From Crotalaria pallida (taxonomy: Eukaryota > Streptophyta > Magnoliopsida > Fabales > Fabaceae): a stretch of DNA of 64,000 bases. A program made the translations under genes and the position numbers. Location of the stretch: contig CM075649.1 of the NCBI GenBank assembly GCA_037953625.1, positions 107,141,290 to 107,205,289 of the forward strand. Direction: 5' to 3'. Shown piece by piece: positions 46,141 through 55,930 of this stretch. The number at the start of each line of letters is the position of its first letter. Positions within the stretch are counted from its first letter, which is position 1. A model generated the notes under the pieces. That model had not been told where the DNA came from. It worked only from the letters and a program-made list of their open reading frames with translations, and searched no databases.

Positions 46141-47919
46141 ATGGGCTCTAGCAATAACTTTGGTGGAGAAGGAGCTTCAATAAACTGTCCTCCACTATTT
46201 AATGGTGAAGGATATGTTTATTGGAAAACTCGCATGAAAGTTTTTATTGAAGCAATTGATATGGATATTTGGGATGCAATTGAAAATGGTCCTTTCATTC
46301 CCAAAAAGAAAATAAATGATGAAATTGTTGAAATTCCAAGGAGTAGTTGGAATGATGATGAAAAGAGAAAAGTCTCATTTGATTTAAAAGCTAAAAACAT
46401 CATCTTTTCGGCTCTATCCCATGATGAATTTTATAGAGTTTCCCAATGTAAATCGGCAAAAGAAATGTGGGATACTTTGCAAGTCACACATGAGGGAACA
46501 AGTGAGGTTAGAGATGCAAGATTGAATTCTCTAACTCACGAATATGAATTGTTCCACATGTTGCCAAATGAAACCATTAGTGACTTGCAAAAGCGATTCT
46601 CTCACATTGTTGATCATTTGATTTCCTTGGGAAAAGTATTTCGCAATGGTGAAACTACTAACAAAATTCTAAGATGTCTTGATAGGAGTTGGCAACCCAA
46701 GGTAACCGCCATCAAGGAATCAAGAGACGTAAATAGCATGGACTTAGCCACTTTGTTTGGCAAACTCCAAGAGCATGAGATGGAGCTTACAAGACTTGGG
46801 ATGCATGAGGAATCGGACAAAAAGAAAAAGAGCATAGCACTCAAAGCTTCAACCAAAGCTACAAAAGAAGTTGAAGAATGCTCTACAAGTGGAGATTCCG
46901 ATGGTGAACCAAATCAAGAAGAATTTGGGATGTTTGTGAAAAGATTCAACAAATTCTTCAAAGGGAAGAAAGGTGGATCTTCATCCAATTTCAAGAGAAC
47001 CAAAGACTCCAAACAAAGAGAAAAGAGTACCAATGATGGAGTTAAGTGTCATGAATGTGGTGGGGTTGGTCACATAAGAATGGAATGTGCCACATTCTTG
47101 AAGAAGAATGACAAGAAGACCCAAGAGACCAAAGGGAAGCGTGCATACATTGTTTGGGATGCACTGGAGAAGAGCAATGAATCGTCTTCAAGTAGCTTCG
47201 GTGATGAAAATGCAAACCTTTGTCTCATGGCCAAGAACAATCATGAGTCCTCATCAAGAGCTAATCATGGCATGAGTGAAAGTGATGATGAGGTAACCTC
47301 TAGCTCTTCTTGTTCATCTTCAAACTCCATTTCATATGATGATTTGCAAGAAGCCTACAATGAAATGTTAATTCAATTTAAAAGGCTTGCTAAAATTAAT
47401 AAGGAAAAAGGAAAGAAAATTTTGGATTTTCAACATGAAATTGATGAATTGCAAAAATCTATAAATGAGTTGAAACTTCAAAATGAATCCTTGGAACTTA
47501 TTAATTCTAGTCATCAAAGTGATTGTGCAAATCATGAGGAAATTATCACTTCATGTGAGAGATGTGATGAACTTGAAAAAGAAGTGAAAGAGTTGAAAAA
47601 CAAACTCACAATCTCACATAGTGATAGAAACCTCAACCGGTTGTTGAACTCTCAAAGACATAATCACAACAAAACCGGTTTAGGATATGTTCATAAAAAG
47701 GACAAAAAGTACAAGGTGGTTGGAACATTTTCTAAGAAAAACTCATCAAAGAGACCAACTTGTACTTATTGTGGAAAAGTTGGACATATCAACATTGAGT
47801 GCCATATTAAGAAGTTTGAAATGAATAAGGGCACTTATATGTGGATTAAGAAGGGAGAAAGTCCCAACACTAACCCTAAGGGACCCAACATTGTTTGGGT
47901 ACCCAAAGTGAACAAGTGA
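46141..47919 (+). CDS. gag: SIRE copy B gag, 592 aa
   Basis: Gag forms the particle that packages element RNA. I chose the ATG at 46141 (MGSSNNFGGEGASINCPPLF) because it opens the conserved copia Gag start; the frame is open further upstream but without ATG. Features in order: FNGEGYVYWKTRMKVFIEA (about 20-40), a UBN2-like helical Gag domain with AKEMWDTLQVTHEGT and DLQKRFSHIVDHL (about 50-220), first CCHC knuckle from C303, acidic Ser-rich stretch, coiled-coil-like segment (about 420-500), second knuckle from C541, and the end GPNIVWVPKVNK. Two distant knuckles are a SIRE-lineage trait. Fully open, unlike many plant elements. Confidence 0.95.
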   Translation: MGSSNNFGGEGASINCPPLFNGEGYVYWKTRMKVFIEAIDMDIWDAIENGPFIPKKKINDEIVEIPRSSWNDDEKRKVSFDLKAKNIIFSALSHDEFYRVSQCKSAKEMWDTLQVTHEGTSEVRDARLNSLTHEYELFHMLPNETISDLQKRFSHIVDHLISLGKVFRNGETTNKILRCLDRSWQPKVTAIKESRDVNSMDLATLFGKLQEHEMELTRLGMHEESDKKKKSIALKASTKATKEVEECSTSGDSDGEPNQEEFGMFVKRFNKFFKGKKGGSSSNFKRTKDSKQREKSTNDGVKCHECGGVGHIRMECATFLKKNDKKTQETKGKRAYIVWDALEKSNESSSSSFGDENANLCLMAKNNHESSSRANHGMSESDDEVTSSSSCSSSNSISYDDLQEAYNEMLIQFKRLAKINKEKGKKILDFQHEIDELQKSINELKLQNESLELINSSHQSDCANHEEIITSCERCDELEKEVKELKNKLTISHSDRNLNRLLNSQRHNHNKTGLGYVHKKDKKYKVVGTFSKKNSSKRPTCTYCGKVGHINIECHIKKFEMNKGTYMWIKKGESPNTNPKGPNIVWVPKVNK

Positions 47920-47932
47920 TTTCATTTTGTAG

Positions 47933-50900
47933 GTGTGTCTTCGAACGGGAAAACAATTGTGGTATCTTGATAGTGGATGTTCGAAGCACATGACGGGAGA
48001 TAAGCGGCACTTCATTGAGCTTACTCCAAAGGAAAAGGGTTATGTCACTTATGGGGACAACAACAAAGGCAAAATCCTTGGTATTGGTAAAATCGGAAAC
48101 TCTTCAAACTTGATTATTGATAATGTGCTCTATGTTCAAGGATTAGAACATAATCTCTTGAGCATAAGCCAATTATGTGATATTGGCAATCATGTAGTTT
48201 TTACCTCTACTCATTGCCTCATTAAAAGTGACAAAGATGAATCAATCAAATTTGTTGGTAGAAGGTCAAATAATACTTACTTAGTTGATTTGAACAAAGT
48301 CACTTCTTTGGTCTCTACTTGTTTAGTGAGCAAAGAAAATGACACTTGGTTATGGCATCGTAGGACCGCTCATATAAATGTAAACCAATTGAAGAAAATT
48401 CAATCTAAAGATCTAGTAGTTGGTTTACCAAAGCTAAATTTTTCTATTGAAGGTGTTTGTTCCCCTTGCAAGAAATGTAAACAAACTAAAAACACCTTTG
48501 GATCAAAAATGGTTATGTCCATATCAAGGCCATTAGAAATGCTTCATATGGACTTGTTTGGACCATCACAAATAAAAAGCTTTGGTGGCAACTATTATGC
48601 ATTGGTGATTGTTGATGACTTCTCTAGGTTTACTTGGACTTTATTTTTAACTACTAAGAGTGATACCTACAAATCTTTTAAACATCATGTCAAACTTTTG
48701 CAAAACCAAGTAAATCAAAAAGTAATTATTATTCGTACCGATCATGGTGGTGAATTCGAAAACCACAAATTTGATAGATTTTGTGCTAAAAATGGTATTG
48801 AGCACCAATTCTCCGCACCAAGGACTCCGGAACAAAACGGAGTGGTAGAGCGGAAAAATAGGGTGCTAGAGGAACTTGCTAGAACCATGTTAAATGATTC
48901 TCAAGTACCTCAATATTTTTGGGCCGATGCCGTCAATACGGCTTGTTATGTTTTAAATCGTATTTTGATAAGGCCCTCTTTGGATAAAACCCCCGATGAA
49001 CTTTACAAGGGAAGAAAGCCAAATATATCTCATTTTCATGTCTTCGGATGCCAAGTTTTTGTTTTAAATAATGGAAAAGAACACATTGGCAAGTTTGATT
49101 CCAAATCCGATGAAGGCATATTTTTAGGCTATTCTTCTCATAGTAAAGCTTATAGAATTTTCAATAAAAGAACTTTAACTATTGAGGAATCAATTCATGT
49201 GGTTTTTAATGAGTCTTCAAAAGAAGATAGTGTTTTATGTGATGCTAGTGAAGATGGCATTGTCTTTTCAAAAGAAGAAAAAGAGAGAGAGAATTCAAAA
49301 GTTGATGAAGGAGAAGTAAGGGAAGAACTTCCTCCAACTTGGAAATCGGTCAAGGCTCATCCTATAGACAAAGTCATAGGAGATATGTCAAAGGGAGTAC
49401 TTACTCGTAGGTCTATTCAAAACATTTGCCACTATGTCTCATTTGTTTCTCAAATTGAACCCGATTCAATTAAAAAGGCCATTGAGGATGATCATTGGGT
49501 TCTTGCTATGCAAGAAGAATTAAACCAATTTGAAAGAAATGAAGTTTGGGATCTAGTCCCTAAACCCGATGATCATACCATAATTGGTACTAAATGGATT
49601 TATAGAAACAAACTTGATGAATCCGGGTTGATTATAAGAAACAAAGCTAGACTAGTAGCTCAAGGGTACAACCAAGAGGAAGGTATCGATTATGATGAGA
49701 CCTTTGCTCCGGTTGCACGTGTTGAAGCAATCCGAATTTTACTTGCTTATGCTTCAATCATGAAATTCACTTTATATCAAATGGATGTTAAAAGTGCTTT
49801 CTTGAATGGGTTTATAAATGAAGAAGTGTATGTCAAACAACCCCCCGGTTTTGAAAATAGTGAATTTCCAAACCATGTTTATAAATTGAAAAAGGCACTC
49901 TATGGATTGAAACAAGCTCCTAGAGCTTGGTATGATCGATTGAGTTCCTTTCTATTAGAAAACAAGATTCAAAGAGGGAAGGTTGATAATACATTATTTA
50001 TTTATAAAACCAAGGATGACATTTTGTTAGTACAAATCTATGTTGATGATATCATTTTCGGTGCTACTAACGTGTCTCTTTGTAGAAAGTTTTCAAATTT
50101 GATGAAAAAGGAATTTGAAATGTCAATGATGGGAGAACTCAAGTTCTTCCTAGTCTTACAAATAAAGCAAGTCAAGGAGGGGATATTTGTGCATCAAGGG
50201 AAATATTGCAAAGAGATCCTTGAAAAATTCGGATTGGACAAGTGCAAGGAAGCCTACACTCCAATGAGCACATCATGCTACCTAGACAAGGATGAACAAG
50301 GTACACCGGTTGATGTTAGTAAGTATAGGGGTATGATAGGTAGTCTCCTATATCTCACTGCATCTAGACCGGATATTATGTTTAGTGTATGCATGTGTGC
50401 TAGATTTCAAGCTAATCCTAAAGAATCTCACCTATCCGCAGTTAAACATATATTTAAGTATCTAAAAGGAACAATTAACACTAGTTTATGGTATCCTGCT
50501 GATGCCAATCTTAGTCTAGTTGGTTACTCGGATTCCGACTTCGCCGGATGCAAACTTGATCGCAAAAGCACCAGTGGTACTTGCCATTTCTTGGGAAGTT
50601 CATTGGTGTCATGGTTTTCTAAAAAGCAAGCTTGTGTCGCTCTTTCTACCGCCGAAGCGGAATATATCACAACCGGTAGTTGTTGTGCTCAACTGTTATG
50701 GATGAAACAACAATTATCAGATTTTGGTTTGAAACTTGAAAATATTCCGATTAGATGCGATAACACGAGTGCAATCAATTTGACTAAGAATCCGGTGTAT
50801 CACTCAAGAACTAAACACATTGAAATAAGACATCATTTTTTAAGAGATCATGTACAAAAGGGTGATTGCACAATTGAATTTGTTAGTACCACAAATCAAT

Positions 50901-50992
50901 TAGCCGACATTTTTACAAAACCTCTACCAAGGGACACCTTTTATCATATTAGGAGAGAACTTGGTATTTTAGATGAAGCTAATATAGGCTAA
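47933..50992 (+). CDS. pol: SIRE copy B pol, 1,019 codons, open but with suspicious missense changes
   Basis: Protease DSG at codon 13; integrase zinc region WHRRTAH and CSPCKKC (142-182); integrase triad D207, D270, E306; RT with YVDD; RNase H SDSDFAGC and NQLADIFTKPL. No ATG: the frame opens right after TAG at 47930-47932, the third base-triplet of a splice-acceptor-like ttcattttgtag. No simple readthrough or frameshift from gag can enter it. Compared with copy A it loses residues usual for copia pol: FFLGLQI to FFLVLQI, EYIATGS to EYITTGS, TPYELYKG to TPDELYKG. It is open yet perhaps inactive. Confidence 0.93.
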   Translation: MCLRTGKQLWYLDSGCSKHMTGDKRHFIELTPKEKGYVTYGDNNKGKILGIGKIGNSSNLIIDNVLYVQGLEHNLLSISQLCDIGNHVVFTSTHCLIKSDKDESIKFVGRRSNNTYLVDLNKVTSLVSTCLVSKENDTWLWHRRTAHINVNQLKKIQSKDLVVGLPKLNFSIEGVCSPCKKCKQTKNTFGSKMVMSISRPLEMLHMDLFGPSQIKSFGGNYYALVIVDDFSRFTWTLFLTTKSDTYKSFKHHVKLLQNQVNQKVIIIRTDHGGEFENHKFDRFCAKNGIEHQFSAPRTPEQNGVVERKNRVLEELARTMLNDSQVPQYFWADAVNTACYVLNRILIRPSLDKTPDELYKGRKPNISHFHVFGCQVFVLNNGKEHIGKFDSKSDEGIFLGYSSHSKAYRIFNKRTLTIEESIHVVFNESSKEDSVLCDASEDGIVFSKEEKERENSKVDEGEVREELPPTWKSVKAHPIDKVIGDMSKGVLTRRSIQNICHYVSFVSQIEPDSIKKAIEDDHWVLAMQEELNQFERNEVWDLVPKPDDHTIIGTKWIYRNKLDESGLIIRNKARLVAQGYNQEEGIDYDETFAPVARVEAIRILLAYASIMKFTLYQMDVKSAFLNGFINEEVYVKQPPGFENSEFPNHVYKLKKALYGLKQAPRAWYDRLSSFLLENKIQRGKVDNTLFIYKTKDDILLVQIYVDDIIFGATNVSLCRKFSNLMKKEFEMSMMGELKFFLVLQIKQVKEGIFVHQGKYCKEILEKFGLDKCKEAYTPMSTSCYLDKDEQGTPVDVSKYRGMIGSLLYLTASRPDIMFSVCMCARFQANPKESHLSAVKHIFKYLKGTINTSLWYPADANLSLVGYSDSDFAGCKLDRKSTSGTCHFLGSSLVSWFSKKQACVALSTAEAEYITTGSCCAQLLWMKQQLSDFGLKLENIPIRCDNTSAINLTKNPVYHSRTKHIEIRHHFLRDHVQKGDCTIEFVSTTNQLADIFTKPLPRDTFYHIRRELGILDEANIG

Positions 50993-51454
50993 TTGCATTG
51001 TGTGTCATTTTTGGAAAATCACCATATTAGTCTTACTCTAATGTGTTATTGATTCTTAGTTAAATTGTCCTTGATGATATTTGAAATTGTATATGTTAAT
51101 TGTGTGTGATTCTGTACTGTATTCCAAGTTGGTAATGAAGCATTTGTGTTTGATTTGTGTTTGGTCTTTTAAAACTGAGTTTTTACTTTCTGTTCTGTCA
51201 AAATACTCGAGTTTTTCCAAAAACACTCGAGTATTTTAATTCAAAATTAAATCAGTTTTAAATTGAAAAAGTTTTTAATCAGGGTCTGAGAAAAATACTC
51301 GAGTGTTTCTCAAAACACTCGAGTCTTTATTAAAATACTCGAGTGTTTTTCGAAACACTCGAGTCTTTCGAAAACCCCAATTTTTTGAACTTTCAGACCA
51401 AACTCGAGTATTTTCCAAAAACTCGAGTATTTTGCGTTTTCCTGAAATTTGAAC
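50993..51454 (+). other. SIRE copy B 3' UTR, truncated, with ACTCGAG array
   Basis: Matches 4076-4536 of copy A with few changes and contains the first nine CTCGAG words (51204-51426). It ends at the deletion joint 51454/51455. Confidence 0.9.
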
Positions 51455-54023
51455 ATCACATCCTCCAGCAGTCCTAGGTAGACCTGTCACAAAGTCCATA
51501 GCTATGCTATCCCACGTCCACTCCGGGATATCAAGTGATCGCAAAGGACCACCAGGCTTTTGATGCTCAATTTTAACTTTCTGACAGGTTAGACAATGAG
51601 ATACATGATCGACTACATCGGTTTTCAACTTTGGCCACCAATAAATCTTCTTCAAATCTTGGTACATCTTCGTTGCACTGGGATGGAAATTCATTTTGGT
51701 TCGATGTGCTTCCCATAGGATGTCCCTTCTAACTTCGAAATCCATAGGAACACATATCCGGCCCCTAAACTGGATAATGCCATCAGAACCCTTTACAAAG
51801 TCGGGCTTTTGATTGCCTGATGCCCCTTCCAACAACTTTTGTAGTTCCGCATCATCCGCTTGTCTTTCTCTAATAAGACCAATCAAGTCATTGGTAACCC
51901 GCAACATTTCTAGAACAATGCTCTTCTCTTTCACTTGCATGTTGAAGTTGAGGTCACTGAATTCTTGGATTAGCTGAATCTCCTTCACCATCAAATTGCT
52001 GACATGCAAAGTCTTGCGACTTAGTGCATCCGCCACTACATTGGCCTTGCCCGGATGATACTGAAGATTGAAATCATAGTCCTTCAGAAACTCCATCCAC
52101 CTCCTCTGTCTCATATTCAACTCCTTTTGATCGAAGAGATAGCGAAGGCTTTTATGATCGCTAAAGACTTCAAACTTTGAACCATATAGATAATGCCTCC
52201 AGATTTTCAAAGCAAAAACTACTGCCGCCAACTCAAGATCATGAGTGGGATAGTTTTGCTCATGCTGCCTCAACTGCCTGGATGTATAGGCTATGACTTG
52301 TCCTTGCTGCATCAGCACACAACCCAACCCTTGCTTTGAAGCATCACAATACACTACAAAGGATTGAGTCGGATCCGGCAAAATCAACACCGGGGAACTA
52401 GTCAATCGCCTCTTCAACTCCTGGAAACTATCTTCACATTCTGGGGACCATTCAAACGGAACACCTTTCCTCGTAAGAGTAGTCAAAGGAAGGGCTAGCT
52501 TCGAAAACCCTTCAATGAACCTCCTATAATACCCAGCCATACCAAGGAAACTTCTGATCTCAGTAATGGACTTGGGTCTCTCCCACTTAAGTACTGCTTC
52601 CACCTTAGAAGGATCTACTGCAACCCCCTTCTCAGAAATGACATGCCCCAGAAAGTGCACCTCATTCGACCAAAAACTACATTTAGAGAACTTTGCATAA
52701 AGATGTTTGTCTTTGAGAACTTGGAGCACCGTTGCTCTTCATGCTCCTTCAGGCTCTTGGAGTAGATAAGAATGTCATCAATGAATACAATGACGAATGA
52801 ATCTAAGTACGGCCTGAAGATCCTATTCATATAATCCATGAAGATGGCAGGAGCATTCGTGAGACCGAAAGGCATCACCACATATTCGAAATGCCCATAC
52901 CGGGTTCTAAAAGCAGTCTTGGGAATGTCCTCCTCTCGGATACGGATTTGATGATATCCAGATCGGAGGTCAATCTTTGAGAAAATTGCTGCTCCCCTAA
53001 GCTGATCCAACAAATCATCGATCGTGGGAGCGGATACTTATTCTTCACTGTCATCGCATTCAGCTGCCGGTAATCGGTGCACATGCGAACACTTCCATCC
53101 TTCTTTTTAACAAAAAGGATAGGAGCTCCCCACGGGGAAACACTTGGCCTTATGAACCCCTTTGCCAAAAGCTCCTCCAACTGCTTCTTCAACTCTTCCA
53201 ACTCTGGAGGGGCCATTCCATATGGCGCTTTAGATATCGGGCCGGCACCAGGCATAAGATCAATGCCAAATTCTACTTCTCTAGCTGGAGGTAATCCGGG
53301 AATTTCAGCAGGAAAGACATCTGGAAACTCACTAACCACTGGAATTCTACTGTTATCTGATGCTTCCTCATCATCTATAGCCGACATCGAAACTTTACAG
53401 AAAGTTACTAACTTCTGACTACAATAAAGAAGGACACGGTTCTGGGACATCCAGTCCATGCTTAGAATGATATCCAGCTTTGTTAAGGGCAAACATATTA
53501 AATTCACTTTGAATTCCCGCTCCAATACTCGGAGTGGGCAATCCAAACACATCAAAGATGTAACCACAACTGAATTAGTAGGGGTAGACACAGACAACTT
53601 GAAAGGCATCTCAACTGCTGATAGTTTTAATCTTTCCATGCAATTGACAGAAATAAATGAGTGTGTAGCTCCACAGTCAAAGAGAATACCACATGCAATA
53701 TCATTTATATGGCCAATACCTCGAATTAGCTAATCAGCCTCAGTCACCTCTTCTCCATCAAGAGTGTACACCTTTCCCCGTTGCAGTGGACGACCATCAC
53801 CAACCCTTTGCACCCTAGTCACATTGGCCTCTTTCTTTACAGCATTCTTCGGACAATTCACTGCAACATGACCAGGCTGTCCACACTTAAAACAAGTGAG
53901 ATTCGGCTGATTCTGATTCAGACTCCAACATACACCTCTATGATGCCTGCCACAGTGAGGACAAGGCAGAATAGGACCAGGTGAACTCCCTTGAGGGCCT
54001 AAACTAGGCTGGAGATAGGGAAC
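51455..54023 (-). pseudogene. pol: Gypsy pol (protease-RT-RNase H-integrase), broken
   Basis: Right to left: CCHC knuckle CFKCGQPGHVAVNC (about 53852-53893), an in-frame TAG after GEEVTEAD (about 53730, CAG expected), protease FDCGATHSFIS where DSG has become DCG, then RT (LAKGFIRPSVSPWGAPILFV, CTDYRQLNAMTVKNKYPLPR). One base is lost near 53020, the frame resumes with FSKIDLRSGYHQIR and FIDDILIYSKS, and a second shift occurs near 52735. RNase H YCDASKQGLGCVLMQ and integrase zinc region ending CLTCQKV follow, then the truncation at 51455. The frame beyond it runs by chance into antisense SIRE sequence to 51275. Confidence 0.92.
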
Positions 54024-54757
54024 TGGTCACTGCACCGCACCCTTGCCCCTTATGGGACCACCACTTCTCTGCATCGATCTACTTTTGTCTTCAGCCATTT
54101 TCCTCTTAAGACCCTTCTCATAAGTGCTCGCCATGTTGACCAAAAGGGCCAAGTTGTCAATATTGTGATACTTGCATGAAAGGCGAATATCAGTCCTGAG
54201 TCCAGACTCAAACTTGACGCATTTGCAGCGCTCACTGGCATCCCGATAGTCAGAGAATCGGATGAGATCTTCAAATCTAGCTGCATAATCCCCAACTGAC
54301 ATAGAGCCTTGGGTCAGTTGGAGAAAGGCAATCTCCTTCTCCCTCCTCACATCTTCAGGGAAATACTTCCCTAAAAAGAGATCCTTGAATACTTCCCAAG
54401 AAATAACCGGATTAGTTGCCACCAATCCCCTCCTTTGCTGATCCCACCAATGCTCAGCCTCATTAGACAGCATGAACTCAGCCAGTCGGACATGCTGCTC
54501 CATGGGTGGGTGAATATTGCGGAGGATCTTCTCGATCTCCTGAATCCATCTATGTGCTCCATCAGGGTCATTTCCATCTTCAAAACGAGGTGGATCATTC
54601 TTTCGGAACCTAGCCATCCAGTCAACCTCAACTGGAGCTGGTTCCAGAGCTGCTGCTGCTGCTGCTGCTGTAGCGGCTGCTGCTGCGGCAGCTGCCATCT
54701 GCTCTCCCTGCTGCTGTTGCATCTGTGACAGATGCTCCAGAATGGCTGCAAGCCCAT
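54024..54757 (-). pseudogene. gag: Gypsy gag, 5' end displaced, premature stop
   Basis: The readable protein begins in-frame at the LTR junction (LAAILEHLSQM, then a Gln and Ala repeat tract) and continues with the retrotransposon Gag domain: WMARFRKNDPPRFEDG, DGAHRWIQEIEKIL, AEHWWDQQRRGL, WEVFKDLFLGKYFPEDVR, YAARFEDLIRFSDY. A TGA at 54027-54029 (TGG expected) separates it from the knuckle and pol in the same frame, so it was once one Gag-Pol. The Ala tract at 54640-54720 is a GCA/GCC-type microsatellite. Confidence 0.92.
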
Positions 54758-55064
54758 TGTAACGCTCTCACATTAATTAGTTAATTTTAGATTCTGTTAA
54801 AATAGGTGTTAGAAAATTCCTTTTTAAACTTGATTACTTATAAAAAATTTTTACGAAAATCCGGCAGAGTTTCCTCTGTTTTCTGGACTTCCCAAAAATT
54901 TTCTTCTTAAAACCTGTCAGTCCAGAAATATTTAAAAACATAAACCTCAACAGTCTAATAAACAGGTCCGATCCTAACGCCCGGTTAGTACAAGTTTCAG
55001 GGCAAATGACTATTTCATATTATAATTTACAAAAAGTGATTGTCCACTCAAAATATTCAACATA

Positions 55065-55083
55065 CATTCCACGTAGTGGAATG
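55065..55083 (-). repeat. Perfect hairpin CATTCCAC-TAC-GTGGAATG (minus strand)
   Basis: Eight-base-pair stem, three-base loop, 307 bp from the LTR end and following GGCCGAGCAGG on the minus strand. It is the counterpart of 21023-21041 and 24500-24514. Confidence 0.88.
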
Positions 55084-55517
55084 AAAATCCTGCTCGGCCA
55101 TGTCCTATGTAAGCTCCACTTCAGTACCTGCAAAATATAGCAAGAAGGGTAGCATTACATAGAACTTAAAAAGATAAATTCTATAAGAGACATAGAAATA
55201 AACTAAGCCTACCCTATTATTGATATCCGTTACTCATAATTATCCGTTCTTCACTTATTCTCACTTTATTTTAACTTTTAATTCTCTTTTCATTTTTCCA
55301 CATGTTATTCCACTTTTAGTCTACTACTCAATTCTATATCATTTCACTTTCCATTCCTTCATTCCCATTCTTTGTTCTCTAATTATTTCTACTTTCTCTT
55401 TTCCTTTCTTTTTCTTCTTCTCTTCCTTTTCTTTTTCTCTTTTTCTCTTTCTATTTCCTTTTCCTTATTTCCTTTTTCCATTATGTGTAACCTCAATCAG
55501 AGATCTATACCTTTCAG

Positions 55518-55930
55518 TGTATGCAACCGCAAGCAGACGATCTACATACACACCAAATTAATTTGCAATGTATGCAACCACAGGTCAGATGATCTGCATA
55601 CACGCCACAATTTACTTACGATGTATGCAACCACAAGCAGATGATCTGCATACACCCACAATCTTATTTACGATGCATGCAACCACAGGTCAGATGATCT
55701 GCATGCACCCACAATTTTATCCACAAATTTTATTTACGATGTATGCAACCACAAACAGATGATCTGCATACACCCACAATTTTATTTCCGACGTATGCAA
55801 CCACAAGAAGATGATCTGCATACGCCCACCATTTATTTACGACGTATGCAACCACAGGTCAGATGATCTGCATACGCCCACCTTTGATTTATGATGTATG
55901 CAACCACAGGTCAGATGATCTGCATACATC
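55518..55930 (-). repeat. Array of eight hairpins with covarying arms
   Basis: Units about 50-60 bp apart share a loop (accacaggtcagatgatc or close). Arms (plus strand): 55518-55525/55543-55550 (7 of 8 pairs); 55569-55576/55595-55602, 55622-55629/55647-55654 and 55740-55747/55765-55772, all TGTATGCA/TGCATACA; 55674-55681/55700-55707 TGCATGCA/TGCATGCA; 55792-55799/55817-55824 and 55843-55850/55869-55876 CGTATGCA/TGCATACG; 55893-55902/55921-55930 with ten pairs GATGTATGCA/TGCATACATC. Confidence 0.92.

Larger units (their letters stand above)
44497..51454 (+). mobile_element. Ty1/copia retrotransposon, SIRE lineage, copy B (3' end deleted)
   Basis: Has a complete 5' LTR, primer site, open gag and open pol, then stops abruptly at 51454 (after cctgaaatttgaac) inside the 3' UTR, at the point equal to 4536 of copy A. 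About 2.5 kb (rest of the UTR, polypurine tract, 3' LTR) is missing. The left flank is gypsy LTR (accgg); the right flank is gypsy integrase. The joint is therefore a deletion, not an insertion edge. Confidence 0.93.
51455..54757 (-). mobile_element. Ty3/gypsy retrotransposon, Tekay/Del-like, truncated at both ends
   Basis: Minus-strand gag, protease, RT, RNase H and the first part of integrase. The left side is cut at 51455 within integrase, right after the first catalytic Asp region (MDFVTGLPRTAGGCD). The right side is interrupted at 54757, where another element's LTR is inserted in gag codons. Lineage is judged from HRTKMNFHPSATKMYQDLKK and CLTCQKVKIEHQKPGG, close to the Tekay chromovirus pattern; the chromodomain end is missing, so this is not proven. 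Confidence 0.9.

Noticed and set aside
51275..51454. C-terminal extension of the gypsy pol frame
   Set aside because: It is antisense SIRE 3' UTR reached through the deletion joint.
54435..54728. Plus-strand frame with Cys-rich tract
   Set aside because: Antisense of the Ala/Gln-rich gypsy gag.
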